Assembly (NCBI RefSeq): GCF_002091985.1 | Contig: NZ_MKKX01000014.1 | Span: 1-60,912 of the forward strand | Source: Rhodococcus sp. 1163 | GTDB taxonomy: Bacteria > Actinomycetota > Actinomycetes > Mycobacteriales > Mycobacteriaceae | Direction of reading: 5' to 3' | Length of the DNA stretch: 60,912 nt | Shown here: piece by piece, positions 7,814 to 16,680 of the stretch | Numbering within the stretch: position 1 is the stretch's first letter | How the letters are laid out: every line of letters begins with the position of its first letter | Notes under the pieces: generated by a model | Databases searched by the model: none | What the model was told of the DNA's origin: nothing | What the model saw: only the letters and a program-made list of their open reading frames with translations | Program-made: the position numbers and the translations under genes

Positions 7814-9370
7814 ATGTCCATGGAAACCCCACCGCACCGAGGGCTCTACCTCGGAGTCTTCGGCCTCATACTCGGCATGTTCCTGGCGATGCTCGACGGC
7901 CTTGTCGTCGGCACCGCCTTACCGACCATCGTCGGCGATCTCGGCGGACTCGACCGCCTCAGCTGGGTGGTGACGGCGTACTTGCTTGCTGCCGCCGCAA
8001 CCACACCGATCTGGGGCAAAATCGGTGATCTTTACGGCCGCAAACTCACCTTCATGATCTCGATCGCACTGTTTCTGGCAGGGTCGATGCTCGCCGGGAT
8101 GTCGGGCGATATGGACCAACTCGTCGCGTTCCGCGCCCTGCAGGGGCTGGGCGCCGGCGGCCTCATGGTCGGAGCCATGGCGATCATCGGCGTGATCCTG
8201 CCGCCGCGGGAGAGCGGCAAGGTCCAGTCCATGCTCGGCGTGATCATGCCGATCGCTTTCATCGGCGGACCGCTGCTCGGCGGTTTCCTGACCGACCAGC
8301 TGAGCTGGCGCTGGACGTTCTACGTCAACGTCCCTGTCGGGCTGATCGCACTGCTGATCGTCGGCGCCCGCATCCACCTGCATACCGAACGCATTCGCGC
8401 ACGCATCGACCTGACCGGCGCCGTGCTGCTGACCGCCTCGATCCTCGCCGCGACGCTGGTCGCCACCTGGGGCGGGAAGACATACGAATGGACGTCTCCG
8501 CTGATCCTCACGCTGAGCGTCGCAGGTGTCGGAGCGCTGGTGGGGTTCGTGTATGTCGAGCAGCGCGCAACCGAGCCGATCATCCCGCCAAAACTGTTCC
8601 ACAGCCGCAACTTCGCGATCGCGCAGATCCTGAGCTTCCTGGTCGGCGCAGCGATGATGGCACTGTCGAACTACCTGCCGCAGTACATGCAGTTCGTGCA
8701 GGGTTCGTCGCCTACAGCGAGTGGGATGCTGCTGCTGCCGCTGATGTTCGGGATGCTTACTGCCCAGCTGACGACGGGGCAACTCGTCAACCGCAGCGGC
8801 CGGCACCGCATCTACCCAATTCTCGGCGGGGCATTCCTGACTGTCGGCAGTGTCGTACTGCTCGCGCTGGACGTCGACACCCCGACTTGGACGGCATCGG
8901 GCTTGACCGTCATCGTGGGTGTGGGCTTGGGGCTGGTCATGCAGAGCACGATACTGATCACTCTCAGCAGTGCCGAGCCGCGCGACATGGGCGCAGCGAC
9001 TGGGACAGTGACTCTTCTGCGCACCATCGGCGGCTCACTCGGTGTGGCGGTGCTCGGCGCAGTCTTCGCCGGTCATCTCACCGGCGGCACCATGACGCCG
9101 GCCGAGCTGACCACCCTCGCCCCGCACGTGCGCGATGCCTTCCGCGAAGCCGTTGCTGATGGACTGCACGGTGTCGTGATCGGTGCCGCTGTGTTGGCCG
9201 CGGTGGCTTTCATGGTGTCGTGGTGGGTGCGGGAAGAGCCACTACGCGCGGGCGATGCTGTTGATTCGCCGCCCCACAGGGTGGATGCGGGCACGCCGGT
9301 AGAGGCAGAGCTGCGGTACCCGGCTCGGCCAGTGGAGGCGCATGCCGAGGAGACAGACGCGGCGAGATGA
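7814..9370 (+). CDS. MFS drug exporter, DHA2 (EmrB/QacA) family
   Basis: A roughly 518-residue membrane transporter with the 14-helix DHA2 pattern. The motifs are LDGLVVGTALPTIVGDLGG in helix 1 (motif D1), WGKIGDLYGRK in the helix 2-3 loop (motif A), and GLGAGGLMVG with FIGGPLLGGFLTDQLSWRW (motif C, typical of proton-driven exporters). The hydrophilic C-terminal tail of about 45 residues is low in conservation. The ATG at 7814 (MSMETPPH) is chosen; an upstream in-frame ATG at 7781 would overlap the flavin reductase. It is probably transcribed with the reductase under the divergent TetR repressor. Confidence 0.92.
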   Translation: MSMETPPHRGLYLGVFGLILGMFLAMLDGLVVGTALPTIVGDLGGLDRLSWVVTAYLLAAAATTPIWGKIGDLYGRKLTFMISIALFLAGSMLAGMSGDMDQLVAFRALQGLGAGGLMVGAMAIIGVILPPRESGKVQSMLGVIMPIAFIGGPLLGGFLTDQLSWRWTFYVNVPVGLIALLIVGARIHLHTERIRARIDLTGAVLLTASILAATLVATWGGKTYEWTSPLILTLSVAGVGALVGFVYVEQRATEPIIPPKLFHSRNFAIAQILSFLVGAAMMALSNYLPQYMQFVQGSSPTASGMLLLPLMFGMLTAQLTTGQLVNRSGRHRIYPILGGAFLTVGSVVLLALDVDTPTWTASGLTVIVGVGLGLVMQSTILITLSSAEPRDMGAATGTVTLLRTIGGSLGVAVLGAVFAGHLTGGTMTPAELTTLAPHVRDAFREAVADGLHGVVIGAAVLAAVAFMVSWWVREEPLRAGDAVDSPPHRVDAGTPVEAELRYPARPVEAHAEETDAAR

Positions 9371-9403
9371 TGCGGCCAGATCTGGCGCTCGCCCTTCGTT
9401 TCA

Positions 9404-9441
9404 GGGGGCCGAGGAGCAAATCCGCTGGGTCCGGAGTTAAG
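9404..9441 (+). repeat. 38-bp Tn3-family terminal inverted repeat (one end)
   Basis: A 38-base segment starts with GGGGG and ends with GTTAAG, the length and end signature of Tn3-family terminal repeats. A Tn3 transposase N-terminal remnant begins about 60 bases inside it. I did not find the partner repeat in this window, so only one end of the transposon survives here. Confidence 0.6.
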
Positions 9442-9471
9442 CGCTGAACGTGCAGCGGCGCAGACCTACAG

Positions 9472-9648
9472 GTGTTTTCAGGTCGACATGACCGATGGGG
9501 GGCGTTGTCCCGTGTTGAGTTGGAACGGTTCTTCTACCTCGATGACGAGGACCGGAAAGTGACCGCAGGTCAGGCGTCGAGATTACAACCGGTTGTTGTT
9601 CGCCCCTCAGGTCATGACGGTTCGTCAATTCGGAATGTTTCTTGGCTG
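9472..9648 (+). pseudogene. Tn3-family transposase remnant (N-terminal DUF4158 part)
   Basis: Two frames join to give the start of an actinobacterial Tn3 transposase. LSRVELERFFYLDDEDRKV lies in the frame around 9509-9565. After a frameshift near 9570, RRDYNRLLFAPQVMTV, then RQFGMFL, lies in another frame. These match the DUF4158 N-terminus of Tn3 TnpA (about 60 of roughly 1000 residues). The rest of the gene is gone: by about 9650 the sequence has become GlxA-type regulator. It sits just inside the 38-bp terminal repeat, as tnpA does in some family members. Confidence 0.6.
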
Positions 9649-10509
9649 ATCCGCTCGTTCCGGGCTTCGACTTCCGTGTCTGTGCGGAAGAGCCAGGGCA
9701 GGCGCTGTCGTCCGGGGACGGGAACTACCGTCGTCGCGCACCTGCCCCTCGGTTCGGCCGACGATGCAGATCTGGTCGCGCTCAATACGCTCCGCTCGAT
9801 CAGCCACCGTCGGATGCAGTGGTGCGGGCCGTCCGTGACGCGTATTCGTCAGGTAAGCAGCTACTTTCGTGTGCACTGTCGTATTCACGCTCGCTCATGC
9901 CGGCGTTCTCGGCGGTAGGAGGGCCGTTGCCCACTGGCGACATGAAGCGCAGATCGTCTCGAGCTTTCCGGAGGTTGTCGTCGATACCGACCTGCTCGAT
10001 CACCAAGACGGTCCCATCATCTCGAGTGCGGGCACCGCCGCTGGGATCGACGCCCTGTCTGCACTTGATTCGGACTGCCCACGGCCCGGCAATTGCCAAC
10101 CGCATTGCACGACGTATGGCGGTACCCGCCCATCGACGTGGATATCAACGTCAGTACGTCGACACCCCGGTAAGCTTCGGACCGGACCACGGGCTCCAGA
10201 ATCTCATCGACTGGATCGAAGAACACCTTGCGGACCAACTGAGCATCACCGATCTCTCTCACGTAGCGAGTGTGTCGCCGCGGACCCTCATCCGACGTTT
10301 CTCGACCGACCTCGGCACCACACCACATGACTGGTTGACTCGACGACGCGTCGCGCGCGCAAGAACTGCTCGAGCTCAGTCCGTTCTCGATCGAGGACAT
10401 TGCCGCCCGAACCGGGTTCGGGTCAGCTCCACTTCTGCGCCACCATGTCCGGCGGCTCATCGGCGTCAGTCCCAGCGAGTTCCGACGCCAATTCGCTACC
10501 GAACCGTGA
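9642..10509 (+). pseudogene. Broken GlxA/FtrA-type AraC-family transcriptional regulator
   Basis: A DJ-1/PfpI-like plus AraC regulator decayed by at least five frame changes. Reading between frames gives FDFRVCAEEPG, GTTVVAHLP..ADDADLV, PLDQPPSDAVVRAVRDAYSSG, FTLAHAGVLGGRRAVAHWRHEA, FPEVVVDTDLL, SSAGTAAGIDA, then NRIARRMAVPAHRRG, and the AraC domain QLSITDLSHVASVSPRTLIRRF. A final frameshift near 10360 leads to ELLELSPFSIEDIAARTGFGS and the terminal GVSPSEFRRQF, with a stop at 10509. The first 40-50 residues of the normal protein are missing and replaced by the Tn3 remnant. Not functional. Confidence 0.75.
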
Positions 10510-10748
10510 TTGACAGGCTTGAGTCCTGCAGCGTCGTGCAGCGTGGGGCTCATCGTGTCGACATCGCACAGGCGTCGAAGCCTGAACCGCAACCATCAAC
10601 GGCAGTCACTCCTTGGTCACTGACCATCCCCCGCACGCCGCAACAGCAGCGGGGATCTCAATACAGGAAGCCAGGTGCAGATGGCGGGACTGGACTGGAC
10701 TTGCCTAGGGCCTAAGTCCCCTTCGGCCTGCGACGGAATCTCTCCTGA
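10510..10748. other. Short region with nothing recognised
   Basis: Between the regulator pseudogene and the end of the epoxide hydrolase gene (convergent). No convincing coding sequence. Confidence 0.4.
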
Positions 10749-11933
10749 TCAGGCCGTGTATATGCCGTTGGCAGCGAGGACGGCCGAGAGGCCGTCGCGC
10801 AGGTCGTCGAGGAAATATCCGGGAGTTTCCAGCGACGGGAAATGTCCCCCGGCCTCTGGCGATCTCCAGCGGACGATGTGTCGGTATCGCTCGCTCGCCC
10901 ACGGTCGCGGGCATTTTGCGATGTCCAGCGGATAGATGGTGATCGCGGTCGGAACATCTACTCGAAGGTCGGGGTCGAGCGAATTATGGCTCTCGTAATA
11001 GATGCGCGCCGCCGAGGCGCCGGACCTTGTCAGCCAATACAACGTGACGTTGTCCAACAGAACGTCACGAGTAATTGTCTCGAAAGGACTGTCCTCGGTG
11101 TCCGTCCACTCGGCGAACTTGTCGAGGATCCACGCCAAGAGCCCGACAGGTGAGTCGACGAGGGAGTACCCGATCGTTTGCGGCCGGGTCGCTTGCTGTT
11201 TCGCGTACGCCACATGGTGCCGATTGAAATTGCTTGTGTGCTCGACCCATTCGCGTTCCGCGGCCGTCAACCCGCTCGTGGACAATCCAGGTGGTGCCTC
11301 GGCATACGTCGTGTGGATACCCAGGACATGATCAGGGAATCGGCCACCGAGGATCGTGGTGATCACACCACCCCAGTCGCCGCCGTGCGCCAAGAACTTC
11401 CGGTAGCCGAGCCTGCTCATCAGTTCGACCCACGCGGCGGCGATCTTCTCTGTCCCCCAGCCTGTATCGACAGGTTTGCCGCTGTAACCGAAGCCAGGCA
11501 GCGACGGAACGACGACGTGGAACGCAGGCGACGTCGCGTCCTTCGGATTTGCCAATTCATCTATCAGCTCGACGAATTCGACGATGCTGCCCGGCCAGCC
11601 ATGCGTCAACACCAACGCAGTGGCATCTGCTCGCGCGGATCGCCGGTGGAGAAAGTGAATTCCCAGACCGTCGATGACCGTGCGGAACTGCCCCACCTGT
11701 TCGAGGCGATTTTCGAGCAGCCGCCAGTTGTAATCGGTACGCCAGTACTCCACCAGGTCCTCGAGGTCGGAGAGTGGAACGCCCTGATCCCAGCGAGATC
11801 GGCCGGATGCAGCGGACTCGACCGTCTCTACTTCCGGAAGTCGTGCTGTGGCCAAACGGGTTCGGAGATCGTTCAGGTCGTCATCGGTCGCGAGGGAGTG
11901 GAATGCCTGGACGGAGTCCGCTAGACGGTTCAC
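10749..11933 (-). CDS. Epoxide hydrolase (EHN-type alpha/beta hydrolase)
   Basis: A 394-residue enzyme that opens epoxides to diols. The N-terminal EHN domain (DLNDLRTRLATARLPE; LVEYWRTDYNWR) leads into the hydrolase core. There HGWPGSIVEF holds the oxyanion motif, HGGDWGGVI the nucleophilic Asp, and AGGHFPSLE the catalytic His; the acid and the second Tyr lie in the cap. The length equals the family norm. The GTG at 11933 is chosen because it overlaps the stop of the upstream membrane protein (GTGA), implying translational coupling; the longer open frame has no family similarity. The Asp-dependent mechanism is family knowledge. Confidence 0.9.
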   Translation of the reverse strand: MNRLADSVQAFHSLATDDDLNDLRTRLATARLPEVETVESAASGRSRWDQGVPLSDLEDLVEYWRTDYNWRLLENRLEQVGQFRTVIDGLGIHFLHRRSARADATALVLTHGWPGSIVEFVELIDELANPKDATSPAFHVVVPSLPGFGYSGKPVDTGWGTEKIAAAWVELMSRLGYRKFLAHGGDWGGVITTILGGRFPDHVLGIHTTYAEAPPGLSTSGLTAAEREWVEHTSNFNRHHVAYAKQQATRPQTIGYSLVDSPVGLLAWILDKFAEWTDTEDSPFETITRDVLLDNVTLYWLTRSGASAARIYYESHNSLDPDLRVDVPTAITIYPLDIAKCPRPWASERYRHIVRWRSPEAGGHFPSLETPGYFLDDLRDGLSAVLAANGIYTA

Positions 11934-12319
11934 GAAGCAGCACTGTGGACAGTAGGTTGTGCGATCCGCCGCACCGCGGACAGCAGCAAAATAGCCGAAA
12001 CAGCTGTCACCAACAGCGACATCACTGGCCCGCCGAACGTAGCGAACAGAACCGCGAACGCCCACGCCGCGATCCCGGCGATCAGCAACACGACCGACGC
12101 ACTGTCACCGCTGTCGACGTGACACATTCCGATCCATATCTGCAACAGCACCAACCCGATGACCGATGCGATAGCTGCGACGACCGTGATCAAATCCCCT
12201 GCCACAGGAGCCAACTCACCAGCAGACAACACAGCGACAAGCAACCCGCACACTACGACCACCGTCCCGCTCTCGAGCCAACCTGCGCGCCGTGAAAGCA
12301 GCGGTATACGCACGTCCAT
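11930..12319 (-). CDS. Small membrane protein, four predicted helices
   Basis: A 129-residue protein that is almost entirely hydrophobic after MDVRIPLLSRRAGW. Helices lie at about 18-35, 39-60, 74-92 and 95-115, with cytoplasmic Arg near the end. The ATG at 12319 has a strong GGAGGAG seven bases upstream; the further upstream open frame is ignored. It is coupled to the epoxide hydrolase by a 4-base overlap and divergent from a CGNR regulator. No family is recognised; it may be a small integral partner of the hydrolase or simply co-regulated. Confidence 0.75.
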   Translation of the reverse strand: MDVRIPLLSRRAGWLESGTVVVVCGLLVAVLSAGELAPVAGDLITVVAAIASVIGLVLLQIWIGMCHVDSGDSASVVLLIAGIAAWAFAVLFATFGGPVMSLLVTAVSAILLLSAVRRIAQPTVHSAAS

Positions 12320-12557
12320 GTCGTTCTCCTCCACGCTGATCAATGAGCAAAATCTCGGTTCCGTGCACTCGAGCGGACTGCTTCGATGCATCCACCTGCC
12401 ATCCGTAGAAAGTGCATCGAGACTCGGACGGGCGCAACACGCAAGCGACCCGTGTACGAGCTCGAACATCTTGCGTCTCGACGACCAGACAAGCTAGAAC
12501 CAGCTTAGGCAGTTCTATCAGTCGCGGCCAGCCCAGGCAACCAGCTAAGGTGGTTCC

Positions 12558-13124
12558 ATGCGCACCGACCATCCCGACTTTCGCCTCGGGTCTGTGCTCG
12601 CGACGAGCTTCACTGCGACTCTGACCGAGCGCCGAGGCGACGCAGTCGAACGGATTCCCACCCCGCAACGACTCATCGACTGGCTGAGGGTGAGTGGGCT
12701 ATCTGTCGGATCCTGCGACAGTGACCAGCTCGACCGTGCTCGCGAGCTGAGGGAAGCAATTCACGCAACTGCAACCGCGGCAGCACTCGCGGAACCACTC
12801 CCTGAATCAGCCGTCCGGATAGTCAACGACCGCAGCACGCACGGCAGTGCGGCGGCGATCTTGACGTGCGAAGGAAAGCGGCAGTGGCAGCTCAGCTCCG
12901 CTGCGTCCATCGAGGATGCACTGGGTGTGATCGCCGCCAACACGGTTGAGATAGTCGCCGGCGAACGAGACGGGAGATTGGCCTTGTGTGCATCGCCGAC
13001 TTGCCGGGCCGCGTTTTTCGATACTAGCCAGAGCCGCACCCGTAAATGGTGCGATATGAACACCTGTGGCAACCGTCAGAAAAAGGCCCGCTTCAACGCA
13101 AACCAAGGCCGCAGCCCGACATAG
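12558..13124 (+). CDS. CGNR zinc-finger / ABATE-domain regulator
   Basis: A 188-residue putative stress-responsive regulator. Residues 1-110 carry the ABATE domain (LGSVLATSFTATL; LRVSGLSVGS; ARELREAIHATATA). The C-terminal CGNR zinc finger is complete: CASPTCRAAFFDTS, then RTRKWCDMNTCGNRQKKARF, with four Cys to bind zinc and the CGNR motif. These proteins are commonly found beside genes for detoxification or efflux. Here it diverges from the membrane protein / epoxide hydrolase pair across a 238-base gap, which suggests it controls that pair; this is inference from position. Confidence 0.88.
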   Translation: MRTDHPDFRLGSVLATSFTATLTERRGDAVERIPTPQRLIDWLRVSGLSVGSCDSDQLDRARELREAIHATATAAALAEPLPESAVRIVNDRSTHGSAAAILTCEGKRQWQLSSAASIEDALGVIAANTVEIVAGERDGRLALCASPTCRAAFFDTSQSRTRKWCDMNTCGNRQKKARFNANQGRSPT

Positions 13125-13308
13125 CCCCAAAGTCGAGCGACGATCTGTGCTGAATTCTGGCTTTTCGACCTGCGTCGTTCGCGCGTCCTACAGCAACAGG
13201 TGACCATTCACGGTTGTCGAGGATCAATGCTCAGAGGACGTCGACGATCCTGACGCAGGCGGACCGAGGATGGCGCACCGTCAGACATACGGCCAAGATC
13301 GAGAAAGC

Positions 13309-13440
13309 GATGTCGGTCGGCGGCGATCGTTCTACTCATTCGAAGCCCCTGGAATTGGCCCAGATGTGGTGGTCCTGTCCAAGTCGATCGCGGAGACGGT
13401 CCGCCGAGGGCACTCGTGTTGGTCAAACCCGGCAGTTAGC
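13309..13440 (+). pseudogene. Remnant of a class-III aminotransferase (EctB-like)
   Basis: One reading frame without a start codon gives SFYSFEAPGIGPDVVVLSKSI, split here as SFYSFEAPGIG and PDVVVLSKSIAE. This matches the pyridoxal-phosphate site of 4-aminobutyrate/diaminobutyrate aminotransferases, where Lys in LSKS forms the Schiff base. The flanking sequence on both sides is unrelated, so only about 40 residues remain. The rest of 13125-13435 shows nothing recognisable. Confidence 0.4.
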
Positions 13441-13843
13441 TAGCCGAGCGGAGGTTTGGTAGCGCAGGAAGGAGAACTTCCGCCGCGTACTGCTTTCCCC
13501 ATGCATTCAAGGCATTAACCAAGGGCTCCAACGCTTTTCCCTGCGCGGTCAACGAATACTCGACGCGCGGCGGCACCTCAGGGTACGAGGTGCGCTCGAC
13601 GATCCCGTCACTCTCCAGTTCGCGAAGTTGACGAGTAAGTACTCGCGGGGTGACAGGTCCTACGAGACGACCTAATGCTCCGTAGCGCACCGGGCCATCA
13701 AGGAGATTCTTGACGATAGTCATCTTCCACGATCCTCCAAGCACAGCAATGCTCACCTCTACCGGACACACCTCATATGCGCGCCGGACCGTCTCTCGCA
13801 CTGCATTCGTATCGTCTCCCACTGCTCCCCCACTAGTCGGCAT
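13436..13843 (-). CDS. HxlR-family transcriptional regulator
   Basis: A 135-residue winged-helix regulator. CPVEVSIAVLGGSWKMTIVKNLLDGPVRYGAL, given here in parts (CPVEVSIAVLGGSWKM; IVKNLLDGPVRY), is the HxlR signature. The recognition helix is TPRVLTRQLRELESDGIV, followed by the wing YPEVPPRVEYSLT. It diverges from the MFS gene at 13889 with only 45 bases between them, so it most likely controls that transporter. Confidence 0.92.
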   Translation of the reverse strand: MPTSGGAVGDDTNAVRETVRRAYEVCPVEVSIAVLGGSWKMTIVKNLLDGPVRYGALGRLVGPVTPRVLTRQLRELESDGIVERTSYPEVPPRVEYSLTAQGKALEPLVNALNAWGKQYAAEVLLPALPNLRSAS

Positions 13844-13888
13844 CAGTACAACGGCGGCTATAAGACAACATCGTCTATACGGACAATA

Positions 13889-15301
13889 ATGTGCATACTA
13901 CCACTTGGCGTATATATGGACTATTCATTAGACATGAGTAATGCCCGGGAGCCGACCCTGACGCCATCACCAGCCAAGTCCCACACAATGCATCCCGCAT
14001 GGCGTATGGCCGCCGTGGCCGCGGCCGCGCTGATGGCTACGGGTTCATACACCACCATCGCTGGATTGATCACCGAACCTCTGGTGGCAACCCGGGACTG
14101 GAGCCGAGGCGATATCGGTATCGCCGTCGCAATCAACATGGTTCTGTACGGAGCTGTTGCACCATTCAGCGCTGCCCTGATGGACCGCTATGGCATCCGG
14201 AAGATCGCCGTTTTCGCGCTCGTGCTGCTTGCTGGAAGCTCGACGCTCCTGGTGACTGCTACTCCGAGCGCGCGATGGTTCATCGTATGGTGGGGATTCC
14301 TCGTCGGCGTCGGCACTGGTTCCATCACAATGGTTTTCGGTGCGACCGTTGCCAATAGGTGGTTCGCGGACCGCATTGGATTGGCCACCGGTATTCTCAC
14401 TTCGGCCAGCGTCGTCGGCCAGTTCGCGATACTCCCGCTGCTATCGACACTGATGTCGCAAACAGACTGGCGAGCGCCGATCACAGTATGCGGAGCGCTT
14501 GCTGCAGGGGCCGCGGCTCTGACATTCTTCGCTCTTCGCGATCGGCCAAGCGATCTCGGTGTAACCCGGAACGGCTCCAACCCCGACCCCGACCCCGACC
14601 GCGATCTCGAAGCGAGGTCGACGACCGCGTCGGGCCAGAGCGCGCTGGCTCGCACCCTGCACATGCTACGCAACTGCGTACGCAACCCCGCGTTCTGGCT
14701 GCTTTCATTCATGTTCTTCCTGTGCGGCGCCACCACGAACGGACTTCTATGGTCCCACTTCACTCCGGCCGCACACGATCACGGAATGGCAGCGACAGCA
14801 GCCTCGAGCTTGTTGGCATTGGTTGGAATCGCGAATATCCTCGGCACAGTCTCGGCCGGGTGGCTCTCTGATCGAATGGAACCCCGCGTACTCCTTGCTG
14901 GATTCTTCCTGGTTCGCGGCTCGACACTAGCCGTCCTCCCGTTGATCTTCACCAGTCAAGTCAATCCGAGTCTCGTCGGTTTCGCCATCATGTTCGGCAT
15001 TCTCGATGTGGCCACTGTGCCGCCAACGATCGCGTTGTGCCGCCACTATTTCGGTGCTGACAGTGCGCTCGCTTTTGGCTGGGTCAACGTTGCCCATCAG
15101 ATCGGTGCCGGGGCCATGGCCGTCACTGGAAGTCTGATACGCGAATCCGCAGGGGTATACACATCCGTATGGATACTCAGTGCGTTTCTGTGCGTTGCTG
15201 CCGCCACCATGGGTGGCATGTCCGCGAAGATTCATAACAAGAATATGGGCCGAAAATGGCTCGTTACAACTACGATCACTAACTCTGACAGGTCCCGATA
15301 G
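13889..15301 (+). CDS. MFS transporter, monocarboxylate/oxalate-formate type
   Basis: A transporter of up to 470 residues with 12 predicted helices. The loop MDRYGIRKIAVF after helix 2 and the second-half LSDRMEPRVLLAGFF loop are the paired MFS motifs. GSYTTIAGLITEPLVATRDWSRGDIG near the N-terminus (read as GSYTTIAGLITEP and DWSRGDIG) fits the OFA/MCT group that moves organic acids. A roughly 30-residue Asp/Pro-rich central loop (PDPDPDRDLEARS) separates the halves. The start is uncertain: ATGs at 13889, 13916 and 13934 are in frame, none with a clear ribosome site. It is divergent from the HxlR regulator. Confidence 0.85.
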   Translation: MCILPLGVYMDYSLDMSNAREPTLTPSPAKSHTMHPAWRMAAVAAAALMATGSYTTIAGLITEPLVATRDWSRGDIGIAVAINMVLYGAVAPFSAALMDRYGIRKIAVFALVLLAGSSTLLVTATPSARWFIVWWGFLVGVGTGSITMVFGATVANRWFADRIGLATGILTSASVVGQFAILPLLSTLMSQTDWRAPITVCGALAAGAAALTFFALRDRPSDLGVTRNGSNPDPDPDRDLEARSTTASGQSALARTLHMLRNCVRNPAFWLLSFMFFLCGATTNGLLWSHFTPAAHDHGMAATAASSLLALVGIANILGTVSAGWLSDRMEPRVLLAGFFLVRGSTLAVLPLIFTSQVNPSLVGFAIMFGILDVATVPPTIALCRHYFGADSALAFGWVNVAHQIGAGAMAVTGSLIRESAGVYTSVWILSAFLCVAAATMGGMSAKIHNKNMGRKWLVTTTITNSDRSR

Positions 15302-15329
15302 CCGGAACACAGGGATACAGATAAGCGCA

Positions 15330-15357
15330 GTTATCGCACCGTCAAGATGTCTTGACG
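15330..15357 (+). repeat. Left copy of a 28-bp direct repeat with a hairpin core
   Basis: It reads GTTATCGCACCGTCAAGA and then TGTCTTGACG. The second half contains the perfect palindrome CGTCAAGA-TG-TCTTGACG. The same sequence, 24 of 28 bases identical and in the same orientation, is found at 29610-29637. It lies 29 bases after the MFS stop codon and just outside a decayed recombinase gene. It could be an attachment-site remnant or a shared terminator-like element. Confidence 0.55.
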
Positions 15358-15381
15358 TGAGGCGCGCCCTCTGGCCGGCTT

Positions 15382-16188
15382 CTATGTCAAACCACGCTCT
15401 GTAAATACCGGCTTCTGAACGGCGATCGGGTCACTCTGGTGGGTACCGCCGGACGGTCTGATGATGTGGCGACGCGGGGTATGCAGTAGAGAAACGGCCC
15501 GTGCGGTGTGCGCGCCACCCGGTTCCATATCGGCGTCGGTCGACACCGGCGGCGTCTTTGGGAGCGATGCGGATTCGGTGGCGGCCGCCGATCCACACGC
15601 TAGCGCGCCGTCGCTGGTGATGTCTGTGCGATCGAGTCCTGCAATATCCCTACAAGGCAAGCCTGCTGCAGCGAGAAGGAGAACGACGGCGTCGCGGTGG
15701 CCAAACAGTGCAGCCGTCGATCCGTATGACGCCAATCCAGACGCGATTACTTGTACTGCGTGGCACGCCGGACCACTCGGTCGCTACGCGCCGAGTCCGG
15801 TGCGATCCGGATCGCGGTGACTCGATTCGGTGCGGGCAGGACGGCCTCGAGATGAACACGATTGATCGCGAAAACCCGGCGAAGCGGAACCGAGTCGCCA
15901 GCGGGGTTCAGCGAGGGATTCCGCCAGCGTGACCGGCGATGCCGATAGCGACTCGACGTCGGCCGCGTCGCACCAGTCGGCGAACAGCGACCACTGGACC
16001 TGGAACCGCCCGTCGTGCTGCCCCGCCTCGGTAACACAGATGCGACGGTGCGGGGCGAAGGCTGACCGAATCAGACACCGCCGCCGCGAGCCGCTGCCCG
16101 CGAACCTGATGTATGCGCGTCGACGGATGGGGCAGTCAACGGTCGATCGGGATGGTGCACCACAGGCATCAGTATTGGTTTGCACCAT
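15382..16188 (-). pseudogene. Decayed tyrosine-recombinase-like gene
   Basis: Fragments in different minus frames assemble in order. ICVTEAGQHDGRFQVQWSLF then ADWCDAADVESLSASP (about 15900-16080), RRVFAINRVHLEAVLPAPNR (about 15830-15890), and LFGHRDAVVLLLAAAGLPC then RDIAGLDRTDITSDG (about 15610-15705) resemble an actinobacterial integrase/recombinase family that begins with a Cys/His-rich segment. I recognise the family from memory only. At least two frameshifts and loss of the catalytic C-terminus make it non-functional. It sits just inside the left 28-bp repeat. Confidence 0.5.
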
Positions 16189-16680
16189 CGTGTGTGTACC
16201 CGAGTATTACTCAGCGAGCTTGGCGATCGACTGCGCCCCGGGAAGTACTTGTTACATCCGAGATCGCCAATGGTCCCGGTGTTGAACGCGGTCTTGAGAT
16301 GCGCGGCATCGCCAGGGCTGACCGCTGCACTTCTCCAGACCACTGAAATGGTTCGCGGCCGCCACCGACCAACGAGGAACCCGCCGGGTTGCACAGCTCG
16401 GATCTGGCTTTTGGTGTGATCTCCGCCTCCTGTGGGCCAGACAGTGCCATTTCAGATTTCGATTGAAATTTCTTGAACCTGCCTGGGTCGCTCAGGGTCA
16501 CTTCGGGGGCGTGCATTTTCAGGATCACCGCACAAATATGGGAGATGTAGTACCGGAAGTCAGAACCGAACATGTTGCTGCGCAACAGTTTTGTGCATTC
16601 ATTCAAAAAGTGGAATTTGAGGATGCGTGTCGAGACGAGCCCGCTTTTCGGTAGATCGTTGCGCGTAGGCATGCTTGATT
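16189..16680. other. Non-coding or decayed region
   Basis: About 490 bases with lower GC than the neighbours and no frame bearing a recognisable motif on either strand. Probably decayed mobile DNA between the recombinase remnant and the promoter of the biosynthetic cluster. Confidence 0.45.

Noticed and set aside
7919..8806. 295-residue minus-strand frame inside the DHA2 exporter gene
   Set aside because: Gln/Arg/His-rich shadow of a hydrophobic protein gene; no recognisable domain.
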